Shown: positions 53,486 to 62,776, counted from the stretch's first letter. The stretch: 64,000 bases of DNA from Rhizobium mongolense USDA 1844 (GCF_000419765.1 NZ_ATTQ01000001.1:186115-250114); one strand, 5' to 3'. A program made the numbers and translations. The notes: generated from the sequence alone by a model not told the origin.

Positions 53486-53894
53486 ATGAAGGCACCGAAG
53501 TTTTCGGAAGCGCAGATCGCGTTCGTGCTGAAAAAGGCGGAGGACGGGACGCCGGTCGGTGACGTCTGCCGCAAGGCAGGCATTTCGGACGCGACCTTTT
53601 ACAATTGACGCAAGAAGTATGCCGGCCTGATGACCTCGGAAATGAAGCGGCTGCGTCAGCTCGAAGAGGGGAACGCCAAGCTGAAGCGGATCGTTGCCGA
53701 CCTGTCGCTGGACAAGGCCATGCTCCAGGACGTTCTGTCAAAAAAGCTTTGAGGCCTGCCCCCCAAGCGCCAGTTTGTCGACACGAACAAGGCGGACTGG
53801 AAGGTCTCGATCCGGCGTGCATGTTCGGTGTTGAAGATCGATCGCTTGCTTTATGTCTACAAGTCCGGGCGCGGCGGGCAGGCCGTCTCGTAGA
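53486..53894 (+). mobile_element. IS3-family remnant (orfA with nonsense codon, truncated orfB)
   Basis: orfA starts MKAPKFSEAQIAFVLKKAED and keeps the helix-turn-helix GDVCRKAGISDATFYN, then has TGA (53606-53608) where the family has Trp, then continues RKKYAGLMTSEMKRLRQLEE to LSKKL and stop. An orfB fragment follows (ADWKVSIRRACSVLKIDRLL) and ends at 53894 after about 45 codons. The DDE catalytic part is missing. No terminal repeats found. Inactive. Confidence 0.8.
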
Positions 53895-54068
53895 TGTCGT
53901 TGATTAATCTCGCTTTCAGAAATCACAGGCTGAAGTTTTGCGGAGCGCCTTTGCCGGAGGACCTCTTTACAAGACGTCAATTCGACGTTCAGCGATTCCT
54001 GCTAATGCCGCCGATCCATATTGAAGCGGTTGCCGCCGCGAAACGCGGCGGCAACCTCCTTTCAGACA

Positions 54069-54212
54069 AATTGAAAAATCCGAAGCCGACAGAGTCGACG
54101 CGTCCACATCGGTGAGCAAGATCGTGATTCCGCCGACGTCGATGCGTGCACTGCCGGTTCCCTCATCCGGTCCGATGGTGAGATCACCGAAATCGTCGGC
54201 CAAAGGCAAATC
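54069..54212 (-). pseudogene. C-terminal fragment of RTX/hemolysin-type calcium-binding protein
   Basis: The minus-strand translation LADDFGDLTIGPDEG then ARIDVGGITILLTDVDASTL and SASDFSI looks like the last 45 or so residues of a type I-secreted calcium-binding protein, where such proteins end. No glycine-rich nonapeptide repeats remain upstream. Fragment only. Confidence 0.4.
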
Positions 54213-54647
54213 CGCAGGTGCCTTTGTGCGGCGCTCAAGGGAAGGCTCGCTTATATATAGAAGCTTATCAGAATGCGGATGGCTCACCCTAAACAAGGAA
54301 GGTCCCTGTCCCGGAAATAGCACGGCGCACCGGGTACGGCCGGCGCCGCATCGCTACGATGACAGGCGGATTTTTTGGAGTTTGCCACGAGTATGGAAAG
54401 GAAGAGCATTGAGACCAGCGAGGCGGATCGCGCAGCAGTGCAACGATCATTGCACGTCACAGGAGGGCTGCGGCCACGCGACCCGTTATCCTAACATTCC
54501 AGACAGAAAAATGTTCCTGGCTCGAAGCAGTGCTTCGCCGGCATCGCTTCAAACTCCGTGTCGCGACGAACTCGATCGGATCCGCGACGAGCTTCGCATT
54601 CAGCGGGAACTTGCGCGGCGTTCGTGAAGGACGATTTCCAAAAAAGA

Positions 54648-54666
54648 GCCCCGCTGTTGGCGGGGC
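54648..54666 (-). terminator. Intrinsic terminator on the minus strand
   Basis: GCCCCGC/GCGGGGC stem with a TGTTG loop; on the minus strand it is followed by CTCTTTTTT. No supported gene lies immediately upstream on that strand, so it may be left over from a lost gene. Confidence 0.6.
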
Positions 54667-55238
54667 AATGGGGAAAGTGACGAATACCCTCATAGGGTGG
54701 GCGGCTCTTATAAAATGGGTAAGACGATCTGCCGGTAAACTAACCGAAGGTATTAGTACGGTTTTGGACAAAGGGCCTCGACGAAATCGGGGCTAGTTTG
54801 TCGACGACGGAGAGGCGTCAGAAGACGTTCAAAAGATGAACCCCTGATAGGGGTCACGGTTTCTGTACGCTAACAAACCGATGCGCGAAGGCGGACCGCA
54901 CGGCCACGTGCAGGGGCTAAAGCACAGGAGAGATTGGCCGCACGATCCATTCCGCCGAACATCCGAGACGGTCGAATTGTTCCTAGTCCTCCGGCGCCTT
55001 AATTTAGATTAACCGACACGAAACCCGTGTGCGATGCAAAGATCGCCTCAGCGTTGTAGCCGCGCTCGACACCCCTGCGGCATTCCGGTAGTTATTGCGC
55101 ATGCGAACTGAAGGTTTTCCCGCGGCATCGAGGCGCCGACCGAGACCAAGCAAATGCGCTGCAGTCGATCGCAACTTTGATGTTTTGACCGGGCCGATTG
55201 CGGGCTATGCGATATCGGCTTCCAAGGAGCTTCTGCCG
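54667..55238. other. Intergenic region before acyltransferase gene
   Basis: About 570 bp with no recognisable gene on either strand. Confidence 0.4.
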
Positions 55239-56210
55239 ATGAGCCTGCCAACGGATGCTTTGAGTCCCAAACGCCATATGGGCATCGACCTGTTTCGGGT
55301 CGTCTCCTTCGTTGCTGTTGTCGCAGTTCACGCGCGCGGCTTTTACCTCGGGCTGCGGGCAACAGAGTTTTTCTTGCTCGTTCCACGTTTCGCAGTGCCC
55401 TATTTCTTTCTTGTGGCTGGATATTTTCTCAGCCGGAAACGCTTGTCCTTGGTTTCCACGGCCAAGCTTTATCTTACCCGGCTATTCCCTGTGTTTGCCG
55501 GATGGGTGCTCATATACCTTCTGGCGCATGAGCTAATTTTTGGCGATAGCGGGATTGCGGGCGTCCGACAGCTTCTCGTTGAAGGCGTTCCCGCTTACCA
55601 TCTTTGGTTCCTGCCGTCTTTGGGTGTGAGCGCTGTTACCTTCGCCCTGTGTCTGAAGGTCTCAGGCATAAGAGGAGCACTCGTCGCCGGGATATTGCTC
55701 TACTGCCTGGGAGTGCCCTTCGTGGAACTGAATGTGGAGGGGCCCTTACCCTGGAACTTCCGCGACGGACCATTTTTTGGCTGCATCTTCATCGCGATCG
55801 GCTATTGGATCGGCAAGTCCGGCCTATCGCTGACGATAAAGCAGTCTGTCGCCATCGCATCGGCCGGATTTCTGCTTCAGTGCCTCGAGAGCTTTTTATT
55901 GTGGCGCTTTTTCCAGGTGCCGCCCACACGTGACATCGATTATTTCATATCGACCGTCCCTTACGCCGTCGGGATTTTTTTCCTGGCTCTTGGTTGTCAA
56001 AGCCACGTGCCGGGCACCGTCGCAAAACTTGGCGAGAAGACGCTCGGATCGTACTGTATCCACCTTTTGTTCCTGTGGATGGTTCAGACCGAGTTTGTGC
56101 CGTCTTCCGTCGCACGCGTGTTAATCACCATTATCATCGTCAGCATCGCTTCGCTCATTGCTAGCAACCTGATGTCAAAGATAAAGCTTTTGTCCCTGCT
56201 CGTGGAGTAA
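55239..56210 (+). CDS. Acyltransferase_3 family membrane protein
   Basis: A 323-residue inner-membrane acyltransferase with about ten helices, starting MSLPTDALSPKRHMGIDLFR, after AAGGAG. DLFRVVSFVAVVAVHARGFY contains the N-terminal His, followed by PYFFLVAGYFLSRKRLS and the YHLWFLPSLG stretch with the conserved WFL motif. Such proteins O-acetylate (or succinylate) exopolysaccharide, LPS or Nod-factor-type glycans. It lies about 3 kb after the adenylation-acyltransferase fusion and could act on the same glycan; that is inference. Confidence 0.85.
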   Translation: MSLPTDALSPKRHMGIDLFRVVSFVAVVAVHARGFYLGLRATEFFLLVPRFAVPYFFLVAGYFLSRKRLSLVSTAKLYLTRLFPVFAGWVLIYLLAHELIFGDSGIAGVRQLLVEGVPAYHLWFLPSLGVSAVTFALCLKVSGIRGALVAGILLYCLGVPFVELNVEGPLPWNFRDGPFFGCIFIAIGYWIGKSGLSLTIKQSVAIASAGFLLQCLESFLLWRFFQVPPTRDIDYFISTVPYAVGIFFLALGCQSHVPGTVAKLGEKTLGSYCIHLLFLWMVQTEFVPSSVARVLITIIIVSIASLIASNLMSKIKLLSLLVE

Positions 56211-56743
56211 CTACCGTTTAATGCAGCCGATGCCACCGTCGCCTGTCGGCCCGAGCAGAGATGGAAGGGGCATTGGCGGCCGTTCGGCGGACGGCTGGTT
56301 GAGTGGCATCTTCGCTTTTTCGGTCAGGATCTCGAGCATCCCGAGCACGACATGAGACATGGTGCGATAGAAGCGCTGCTTTGGAGTTAGCCGGCGTATT
56401 CTTGTGCGGGGTATTGACGTTATTTTGGACTTTTGTTTCTGGGCTAGGTCCGAGCGTGACGACTTTCGCAGGCGGGCTGCGTATCTGGGAGCCACCACCA
56501 TCGTTCACTACCTGCCAACGAGGAGAAGAAATTATATGCCGATTGGCCGCTCGGAATGCGGCCGACGCATTCCGCATCTCTGATGAAATGATCTCGAAGT
56601 GGTCCCCAGATGTTTGAGCCTCCGGCGGATGATGAACTCCTTGTGTAAGAGTTTTGCGTGCCGCAGTGGCAGACGTCAGCAAATTATACGGTTGAGACCG
56701 GTCAGGAGATTTAGGACTCTTTGCCATAAAGGAGGCGCACAAT
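56211..56743. other. Intergenic region
   Basis: No supported gene; frames present here are long but have no family character. A good AAAGGAGG ribosome site at the right end belongs to the next gene. Confidence 0.4.
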
Positions 56744-56900
56744 ATGTCCCTTCAAGATTTACTTCCCCTCGATGAAAGCCAGATCGACATGGTCACCACG
56801 GTGGTTCACCAGTGGTGCAAATGTCATCATGTTCCGATAGAGAGCGGCCGCTGTCAGTCTCGCACTCGGAGGAGAGTATTCGTCTCAAGCGCTCGCCTAA
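56744..56900 (+). pseudogene. Small protein gene with a single-base frameshift
   Basis: After AAAGGAGGCGCACAAT the ATG opens MSLQDLLPLDESQIDMVTTV then VHQWCKCHHVPIES. The sensible continuation, AAAVSLALGGEYSSQALA and stop at 56900, is in another frame, so one extra base lies near 56840-56845. The intact product would be about 52 residues. I recognise this as a type of small conserved rhizobial protein of unknown function. Decay or sequencing error. Confidence 0.6.
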
Positions 56901-57074
56901 GCCCTCGGCCGCTCCACGCGGATCGAGCAGTTCAAGCGGCCGATAGAATAGTATCCCCACTGAAATCGCGATGGATATTTGCGCATGCGCGATTTAATTG
57001 TTGGATGGCAAAGCCGCCGCGTTCCAGGCGCCTCTTCGGGCCGCCCACCAACCATCGCGGACGCGACCGCGAAA

Positions 57075-57245
57075 GCCTCGCGATCCGGCGCAGCCGAACC
57101 TTCCGCTTGGTCCCATGCCCGCGCGCATTGAGCCCTGTCTGGCGCTCACAAAAGCAAGCCGCCGAAGGGACCGGACTGGGCTTTCGAAATAAAATGGGAC
57201 GGGTACCGTTTAGCCGTCCACATAGAGCCGAAAGGCGGTTGCAAC
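57075..57245 (+). pseudogene. Fragment of ATP-dependent DNA ligase LigD
   Basis: In one frame DPAQPNLPLGPMPARIEPCL then ALTKAS, and in a second frame KPPKGPDWAFEIKWDGYRLA then VHIEPKGG. Together they match the entry to the LigD ligase domain, with the EIKWDGYR adenylation lysine. A frameshift near 57155 joins the two parts, and both ends are missing. The gene is a remnant. Confidence 0.7.
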
Positions 57246-57448
57246 CGGCAAGTCCGATCCTGCCGCTTCACCTTCGACCAGCTCTGCTTGCCTGACAGGC
57301 CGCGGCCTGAGCGCACCGCTTATTCGAGCCGAATCTTGGCGACCGTCACCGTCATTACTTCTGTGACGTGTCCGCACTCTTCCCAGCGAGGCGATGACCC
57401 TTTAGGGTGGCCGAACGTACGCCCGACCATCCCACCCGGAGGCTCCCT

Positions 57449-58030
57449 ATGGCCGAGATCTTGTTGTTCCACCACGCACAGGGGCTGACCCCGGGTGTGC
57501 GCGCGTTCGCCGACGACTTGCGGGCTACCGGTCACATCGTGCACACGCCGGACCTGTTCGACGGACGCACGTTCCAGAGCATCGATGAGGGTCTCGCCTA
57601 CATCGGTGAGATCGGATTCGACGACATGCGGGAGCGCGGCGTCAGTGTCGCCGACGAACTGCCTCCCGAGCTCGTCTATGCCGGGTTCTCGTTCGGTGTG
57701 CTGCCGGCGCAAAAGCTGGCACAGACACGGCCCGGAGCCCGCGGAGCCCTGCTCTTCTACTCTTGCCTGCCGATCAGTGGCGAGTGGGCCTTCGGACCCT
57801 GGCCAGACGGCGTCGCGGTCCAGATTCACGGCATGGAAAACGACCGGATCTTCGTCGGCGAGGGCGACATCGACGCCGCCCGCGAGATCGTGGAGAAGGT
57901 CGAGGACGCGGAGCTTTTCCTGTACCCCGGCGATCAGCACTACTTCGCCGACAGCTCGCTCTCATCGTATGACGCGGATGCAACCGCACTACTCACCATT
58001 CGAGTGCTTGAGTTCCTGGATCGCGTTTGA
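57449..58030 (+). CDS. Dienelactone hydrolase family protein
   Basis: A 193-residue alpha/beta hydrolase: MAEILLFHHAQGLTPGVRAF, nucleophile elbow ELVYAGFSFGVLPAQKLAQT (Ser in GFSFG rather than Cys), Asp-rich stretch ENDRIFVGEGDIDAAREIVE and the His in PGDQHYFADSSL. The ATG at 57449 follows GGAGG. High GC and the sequence style resemble actinobacterial homologues, so lateral transfer is possible. Neighbours are fragments and an unrelated DUF2199 gene; substrate unknown. Confidence 0.8.
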   Translation: MAEILLFHHAQGLTPGVRAFADDLRATGHIVHTPDLFDGRTFQSIDEGLAYIGEIGFDDMRERGVSVADELPPELVYAGFSFGVLPAQKLAQTRPGARGALLFYSCLPISGEWAFGPWPDGVAVQIHGMENDRIFVGEGDIDAAREIVEKVEDAELFLYPGDQHYFADSSLSSYDADATALLTIRVLEFLDRV

Positions 58031-58405
58031 TCCATGCCGGCGTCTTGGCTTGAGCTCAATTCCGAAAGGTCGTCCCGCAACAGCGCTTACTTTCCGGCTG
58101 CGATAGCGATCGATCCTTGTAACTTCGTCGTTCTTCGATGGGCGAGAAAGGCAATCCGCAATCGATCCATTTCAAAATCCGCTTTCGGCAATTCCACGAT
58201 TGCAGCCAACCGAACCCTTAAAGAACAACTACTTGAGACTTTCAATGACCGGTGCTGGCGCGAAGGAGACCGGACTGGCTTGAGCTTCCGGCCCCAATCG
58301 GCCATCGCGTTGCGTCCGGCTCCCTTTCCACTTTTCTTTGAATTCTCGACTGTTTTGCCAGAAACTTCTATTAAAGCCCGATCTAAGCGTCTTTTATGGG
58401 AAATC
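58031..58405. other. Intergenic region before DUF2199 gene
   Basis: No supported gene. The frame of the DUF2199 gene stays open here but lacks family similarity. Confidence 0.4.
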
Positions 58406-58909
58406 ATGGACGAATCTTTTATTTGTGCGATATGCGGCACCCAACATGACGGGCTGACAACGAACTGGGCGTTCAAACTGCCCGATGTTGTTTGGAGTAT
58501 TCCCGAGGACGTCCGGTCCGAAAAGGCAAAGTTCGACAGTGACCTCTGCCAATTTGGCGAACGGTATTTTATGCGATGCATCCTGTTCGTGCCGTTTAGA
58601 GATCGACCGAGCGAGTTCGGCTGGGGTCTCTGGGCCGAGGTCGAATGGCCCACTTTCAAGAGATATCTTGAGCTTTACGAAGCTGACGGGTCAACTGAAG
58701 CCGCCTACGAGGGTTCGCTGGCGAACGCACTTGACGCCTATCCAGAGTCATTTGGCGCGGCCGTCGAGATTCATTTTAGAGGGCCATCTGAACGCCCTAC
58801 GCTTCACCTAAAATCTGGTGATCCAAGCCCGTTCGCGGAAGAGCAGCGAACAGGCATTAGCGACACGCGATACCATGAGATTTTGAAGCTTATCACGCCT
58901 GTGTGCTGA
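58406..58909 (+). CDS. DUF2199 domain protein
   Basis: A 167-residue protein starting MDESFICAICGTQHDGLTTN with a Cys-X2-Cys pair at the N-terminus. The family pattern includes SEKAKFDSDLCQFGERYFMR, ILFVPFRDRPSEFGWGLWAE and EWPTFKRYLELYEADGS. DUF2199 proteins are small, soluble and of unknown function. Frame is open upstream, but this ATG gives the family length. Confidence 0.75.
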   Translation: MDESFICAICGTQHDGLTTNWAFKLPDVVWSIPEDVRSEKAKFDSDLCQFGERYFMRCILFVPFRDRPSEFGWGLWAEVEWPTFKRYLELYEADGSTEAAYEGSLANALDAYPESFGAAVEIHFRGPSERPTLHLKSGDPSPFAEEQRTGISDTRYHEILKLITPVC

Positions 58910-59104
58910 ACATCGTAACGGCAGCTTCCGGCCCGAAGCGGACTTACCCCTTGAGCATGAAACAATCAATGGTTACTATCAAAAGCTGGGAGCCCATCCA
59001 AACTTACTGCCGGGTTTAAGGGCATTTGAGCATTTTTTCGACGACCAGGTTCATCAAGGTCGAAGCGTAATCGGCGGACTTCGACAAGAACATTGGATCG
59101 TCTT

Positions 59105-59467
59105 ATGCTGAACGCTTCGGTTAGGTTCTCTCCCTTGAATATTGCTACTCTGAAAAAGGCTCTGCGTAGCGGGTACCCGCATATCAAGTCTTCGCACCTC
59201 GACGAGGCGATTGCGGCATCCTTCGGATTTAACTCCTATGCCGCTATGCGACCGGTTCTTCACGATGTCAGTACGTATGCCCGGTTAGTGGTGAATACTA
59301 ACCATCTGCTTCTTGTGCTGCGTTTAGAGGACCTGGGATATCGGGATATCGCTCCAGAGGAGTTGCGCCGTCTCATTTGGAAGATCGCGTTTCCACAGGC
59401 CTGGCATGACGGCGAGATTGAAAAGGCTATACAGGAGCGAAGGCGACCACCCGCTGCCAACGCCTAG
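59105..59467 (+). CDS. Hypothetical plasmid-type protein (120 aa)
   Basis: Begins MLNASVRFSPLNIATLKKAL, with PHIKSSHLDEAIAASFGFNS and YAAMRPVLHD, then a leucine-rich second half (VNTNHLLLVLRLEDLGYRDI) ending PPAANA. The HLDEAIAASFG pattern resembles a conserved family seen on rhizobial plasmids; function unknown. A terminator overlaps its last codons, supporting a real gene. Confidence 0.6.
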   Translation: MLNASVRFSPLNIATLKKALRSGYPHIKSSHLDEAIAASFGFNSYAAMRPVLHDVSTYARLVVNTNHLLLVLRLEDLGYRDIAPEELRRLIWKIAFPQAWHDGEIEKAIQERRRPPAANA

Positions 59468-59478
59468 CGGTTTTTTTT
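59451..59478 (+). terminator. Intrinsic terminator
   Basis: CCGCT (59451-59455) and AGCGG (59466-59470) form a stem followed by eight Ts (59471-59478). It overlaps the final codons of the 59105 gene and terminates its transcript. Confidence 0.7.
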
Positions 59479-59554
59479 GCGTTTCGTCCGCTATCGGCAA
59501 TGTGGTCACCGGAGGTTCCGGCATGGATATGCCCAGTCTATCCGCCAGAACCGC

Positions 59555-60289
59555 TTAGACCGCTCGAACTTCGGCAAGCCGCTTGACTGCGTACTCGTCC
59601 TGCCAGCAAACGGCGGCTTCCCATGCGGCTGACGCTTGCGCGGCGACGTCATGCGTTCCGTCGTCAAGATCGGCAGCGTTGCCGGGCAGCACTAGGTCAA
59701 GGTCGGGGACGTCGACATGTGACTCATCCCAGTCGACCAACGCGACCCGATCTGCGGTCATGAGAACGTTGCCAGGGTTGTTGGGGTTGCCGTGGACAAC
59801 GCATGTCTGACGCCCGATTAGTCGTGCCCACGCTGCTCGACATCGAATGACGCCCTCAGGCGGCATCGCGGCAAGGTTGATCCTCGTTCCGGTTTCCGCA
59901 TGGAGGAGGTCGGTCGACGATTGCCAGCCTGGGCGCTGTGGCCAGCCCTGCGTCAACCGATGCAGCTCGCGGAGCGTGTCGGCCACACGACGCCAGTCGA
60001 ACTCCGTCTCGGGCGGTCCGCCCTCTATGTATTTCATCACCACCAGACCATCGACGAACAGGCGGCCATCAGTCGTCGGGATCGGCACTGGAACGGCCAT
60101 ACCTTCACGGTCGAGGTGTTGGAGCAGCTCGGTTTCCCATGCGAGATCAGCGTCGGTCCTGGAGCCGAGACGACCGACCGCGATCTGCCCGTTGACGCGA
60201 ACGCTCCACACGTCGTTGGCAACCCCTCCGGTAAGTGGTTCGATGCGAGCGGCGTCTTCACCCCATTGCTCGAGTGCTTTCCATCCCAT
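59555..60289 (-). CDS. APH-like phosphotransferase with altered catalytic loop
   Basis: A 244-residue aminoglycoside-phosphotransferase-fold protein. ALEQWGEDAARIEPLTGGVA is the N-lobe start, the Brenner loop reads CVVHGNPNNPGNVLM and the metal site is VALVDWDESHVDVPDLDLVL. Canonical APH enzymes have HGD with the catalytic Asp; here it is HGN. That may reduce or abolish phosphotransfer, so the protein could be a kinase-like homologue and not a resistance enzyme. No evident functional neighbours. Confidence 0.8.
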   Translation of the reverse strand: MGWKALEQWGEDAARIEPLTGGVANDVWSVRVNGQIAVGRLGSRTDADLAWETELLQHLDREGMAVPVPIPTTDGRLFVDGLVVMKYIEGGPPETEFDWRRVADTLRELHRLTQGWPQRPGWQSSTDLLHAETGTRINLAAMPPEGVIRCRAAWARLIGRQTCVVHGNPNNPGNVLMTADRVALVDWDESHVDVPDLDLVLPGNAADLDDGTHDVAAQASAAWEAAVCWQDEYAVKRLAEVRAV

Positions 60290-60429
60290 TTTCGATGTCC
60301 TTGGCGGCCATGATTAAATTGACGGAAGAAATAGAGAAAGTCTACGACGCCACGATGTCCGCAATTGGCGAATATCATTGAAAAACTCGATGGATTAGCC
60401 GTTCATCCGGCCGTTTCGGCCCTTTTACG
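60290..60429. other. Intergenic region
   Basis: Short unassigned stretch between the APH-like gene and the transposase remnant. Confidence 0.3.
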
Positions 60430-60745
60430 CAGCGAGCTATCGGCTATCTGCCCTGCGCTTCTGCGCAGGGTATCGATTATGCCACTTTTATACGGCGATG
60501 ACGCCGTGCGGCGACCTTTTTGTCTGCGTTTGGCCAGTCTCCTGAGGTTTTGGGCGGTTTGCGGCAAGCAGGCATTCGTCTCGGGCACCGCACGGACCCC
60601 GCAGCCTCGAACGCGCCATCCGGAGAATGCGTTTGAGATGAGCAAAGAGCATTTCGACTTTCTTACGACGATGCCGAGACTGCTCATATTCAGGCGTGGC
60701 CGCAATCGCTCGGGCGCATCTGGGCGATATTGATAATGAATTGCA
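60430..60745 (-). pseudogene. DDE transposase C-terminal remnant
   Basis: One minus-strand frame gives YEQSRHRRKKVEMLFAHLKR then ILRMARSRLRGPCGARDECL and LAA; a second frame gives AQNLRRLAKRRQK. This is the conserved C-terminal region of an IS1182/IS5-like transposase (KVEMLFAHLKRIL). Frameshifted and without its N-terminal half. No terminal repeats identified. Confidence 0.65.
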
Positions 60746-60912
60746 GAGCGCGCCAGCCAAGATGCGGAATATGCTCATGGCGGCGCATTTGAGCCATGAC
60801 ACTTCTTCCGCAATCGGCCCCAAAGCGGACGACATGTCGTTGACGCGACGTGAAACCTGACATCCAAATCCGCAGAGATGTTGTCAGGTTTCTACGGGCG
60901 CGACAGAGATGG

Positions 60913-61308
60913 TCAGTCGGTACTCAGCGCCTTCATGACCATATGGCTATCGACATATTGGACCATGCTGGCAATCTTGCCGTCCCGGACTTGGTACAGG
61001 TGAGCGAAGCTTGCCGTCATAGACCTTCCGGTAGCCTTGTATGTGCCGGAATAGACGCCGAAGGCGGCAACCCGGTCATCATGCCCGATATAGGTGTGAA
61101 CGTCAGCGCGATAACCGAGCCACTCGGTGGCGAGCCGGTGAAACACGCCTGCAACGATCGCGTCGGGTCCCACATAGGTACCGGCGTAGGGGAAACCTTC
61201 GGCTTCCGTCCACGTCGCATCGGGTGCCAGGGCTGCAAGTAGATTGCGGCCGTTGTCTTCCGAAGAGCCCTCATAGGTGGCCCGGATGATTTCGAGATTA
61301 GCTCTCAT
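60913..61308 (-). CDS. SnoaL/NTF2-like protein
   Basis: A 131-residue SnoaL-type fold: MRANLEIIRATYEGSSEDNG, LAALAPDATWTEAEGFPYAG, IVAGVFHRLATEWLGYRADV and GVYSGTYKATGRSMTASFAH. Such proteins are small ester-cyclase or isomerase-like barrels with varied roles. It begins five bases after the MBL-like gene, so it is the last of the four-gene operon. Start at 61308; a GTG 15 bases earlier is possible. Confidence 0.8.
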   Translation of the reverse strand: MRANLEIIRATYEGSSEDNGRNLLAALAPDATWTEAEGFPYAGTYVGPDAIVAGVFHRLATEWLGYRADVHTYIGHDDRVAAFGVYSGTYKATGRSMTASFAHLYQVRDGKIASMVQYVDSHMVMKALSTD

Positions 61309-61313
61309 GGCGA

Positions 61314-62210
61314 TCAGCCCCACTTCATTTCGCCGGTCGCGACCTTGGAGCCGATATCGAGCGCAACGCCCATGCCGAGGTTGGGGAAACGGCTTTCCAT
61401 GGCGGCCTTCAACGTTGCGGAGTCCTTGGCCTTGACCAGTTCCTCCTCGAAGGCCTTCAGGTAGGCGATAGTATGTTCCACACCCGAGAGGTCGGTCTTG
61501 GCGTCGGGCATCATGTGTCCGGCCACGACGACAGCCGGCTTGCGCGCGGCGAGCTTTTCGAGATTGGCAACCCAGGCGGCGCGCAGTTCCGCGCTGTTGG
61601 TATCTGCCGTCCAGACGTGGACGCCGTTGAAGATCATCACGCCGCCGAACACGGCATTCAGCGATGGCACGAAGAGGTAGCGACGATTGGCCATGCCTTC
61701 CGCATCGACAATCTCGATGGTCTCGCCATCAACAGTCAGCGTCTTTCCGTCAAAGGCTTCCGGCATGACGATGTCAGCCAGGGTCTGGGGACCGTTTTCC
61801 TTGAGCTGCGGCCCCCAGACGGCCAGCTTCTTTTCGACACTCGCCTTGATCGCATCGACCGTCGCCGAGGCGGCGATCACCTCGGCATCGGGGAAAGCTA
61901 CCTTGATCGGGCCGAGGCTGAAGTAATAGTCCGGATCGGACTGGCTGATGTAAATCGTGGTCAGCTTTTTGCCCGTGGCCTTGATGGCGTCGGTGAGCGC
62001 ATTTCCATCGGGCAGCGTGAAGCCGCCATCGATCAGTACGGCTTCGTTCGCGCCGGAAACCAGAACGGGGGCGCGGAAGAAGCCATTCTGCCCTGCAGGG
62101 AAATGCTTCCAAGTCAGGCTTCCTGCTGCGTGGCCGAGGCCTGCGGGAGCAAGTACGGCAGTCGCGCCAGCGGCGAGAGTGGTTTTCATGATGGTTCTCC
62201 TGGTGAACAT
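61314..62210 (-). CDS. MBL-fold hydrolase-like secreted protein without usual metal motif
   Basis: About 298 residues from the ATG at 62210: MFTRRTIMKTTLAAGATAVL is a twin-arginine-like signal. The MBL core follows (VSGANEAVLIDGGFTLPDGN), but where the HxHxDH zinc motif should be it reads ISQSDPDYYFSLGP: the first two His are Ser and the last is Tyr. AGHMMPDAKTDLS is the later region. It therefore probably lacks the normal di-zinc site. A start at 62189 with AGGAGA ahead is an alternative and would remove the RR. It follows the GlcG-like gene in the operon. Confidence 0.75.
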   Translation of the reverse strand: MFTRRTIMKTTLAAGATAVLAPAGLGHAAGSLTWKHFPAGQNGFFRAPVLVSGANEAVLIDGGFTLPDGNALTDAIKATGKKLTTIYISQSDPDYYFSLGPIKVAFPDAEVIAASATVDAIKASVEKKLAVWGPQLKENGPQTLADIVMPEAFDGKTLTVDGETIEIVDAEGMANRRYLFVPSLNAVFGGVMIFNGVHVWTADTNSAELRAAWVANLEKLAARKPAVVVAGHMMPDAKTDLSGVEHTIAYLKAFEEELVKAKDSATLKAAMESRFPNLGMGVALDIGSKVATGEMKWG

Positions 62211-62274
62211 GGTCCTGGTATCCTGTCTTGGTTTATTCATGCGACTTAACAACATCGATTGGCGCCCGGGCTAC

Positions 62275-62763
62275 CTAGAGCGCCTTCGCCCCGGCGTTGG
62301 CGATCGCGCCATCATCAGCGGGCATGCCGCCACTGACTCCGATCGCACCAACCACCTGGCCATCGACAACGAGAGGCACTTCGCCTTCGACCGGAAAAGC
62401 TCCCGGCACGGCAAGCAGATTGCTCTGGTTGTTATGAAGGATCATATCCCCGATCGCCTTTGTCGGGGTCTTGATACCGTTGGCGGCTTTCGCCTTGCCA
62501 AGTGCTGCGTCGATCGTGCCGATGCCGGCATCGTTGGAGCGTTTGAGATAGACGAGGTTGCTGCCGGAATCCACTATGGCAATCGTCATCTCAAAGCTCT
62601 TCCTGCGCATTTCCGCGAGGGCGGCCGCTGCTACCTGCTTGGCTCGGTCGATGCTGATCGGCGCTCCGTAGGGTGGCACATTCTGGGCGAAGCCGGGCGT
62701 CGCCGATACTACGCCGAGCATGAAGACGGCCAGTGCTGTATGGATCGTACGCTGGATCATCAT
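62275..62763 (-). CDS. GlcG/HbpS family secreted protein
   Basis: A 162-residue protein with signal peptide MMIQRTIHTALAVFMLGVVS to FAQ and the GlcG/HbpS domain: SIDRAKQVAAAALAEMRRKS, TIAIVDSGSNLVYLKRSNDA, VPGAFPVEGEVPLVVDGQVV and GAIGVSGGMPADDG. Homologues bind heme or act as sensor partners; function here unknown. The start follows AGGATAACCTCG. In an operon with the DsbA-like and MBL-like genes. Confidence 0.85.
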   Translation of the reverse strand: MMIQRTIHTALAVFMLGVVSATPGFAQNVPPYGAPISIDRAKQVAAAALAEMRRKSFEMTIAIVDSGSNLVYLKRSNDAGIGTIDAALGKAKAANGIKTPTKAIGDMILHNNQSNLLAVPGAFPVEGEVPLVVDGQVVGAIGVSGGMPADDGAIANAGAKAL

Positions 62764-62776
62764 CGAGGTTATCCTT

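Noticed and set aside
54112..54627. Forward 171-codon frame
   Set aside because: No motifs, changes character along its length, overlaps the RTX-like remnant on the other strand.
56218..56742. Minus-strand frame of 174 codons
   Set aside because: Low-complexity translation rich in Ser, Pro and Arg with no family resemblance.
58087..58659. Minus-strand frame of 190 codons
   Set aside because: Overlaps the DUF2199 gene and lacks family features.
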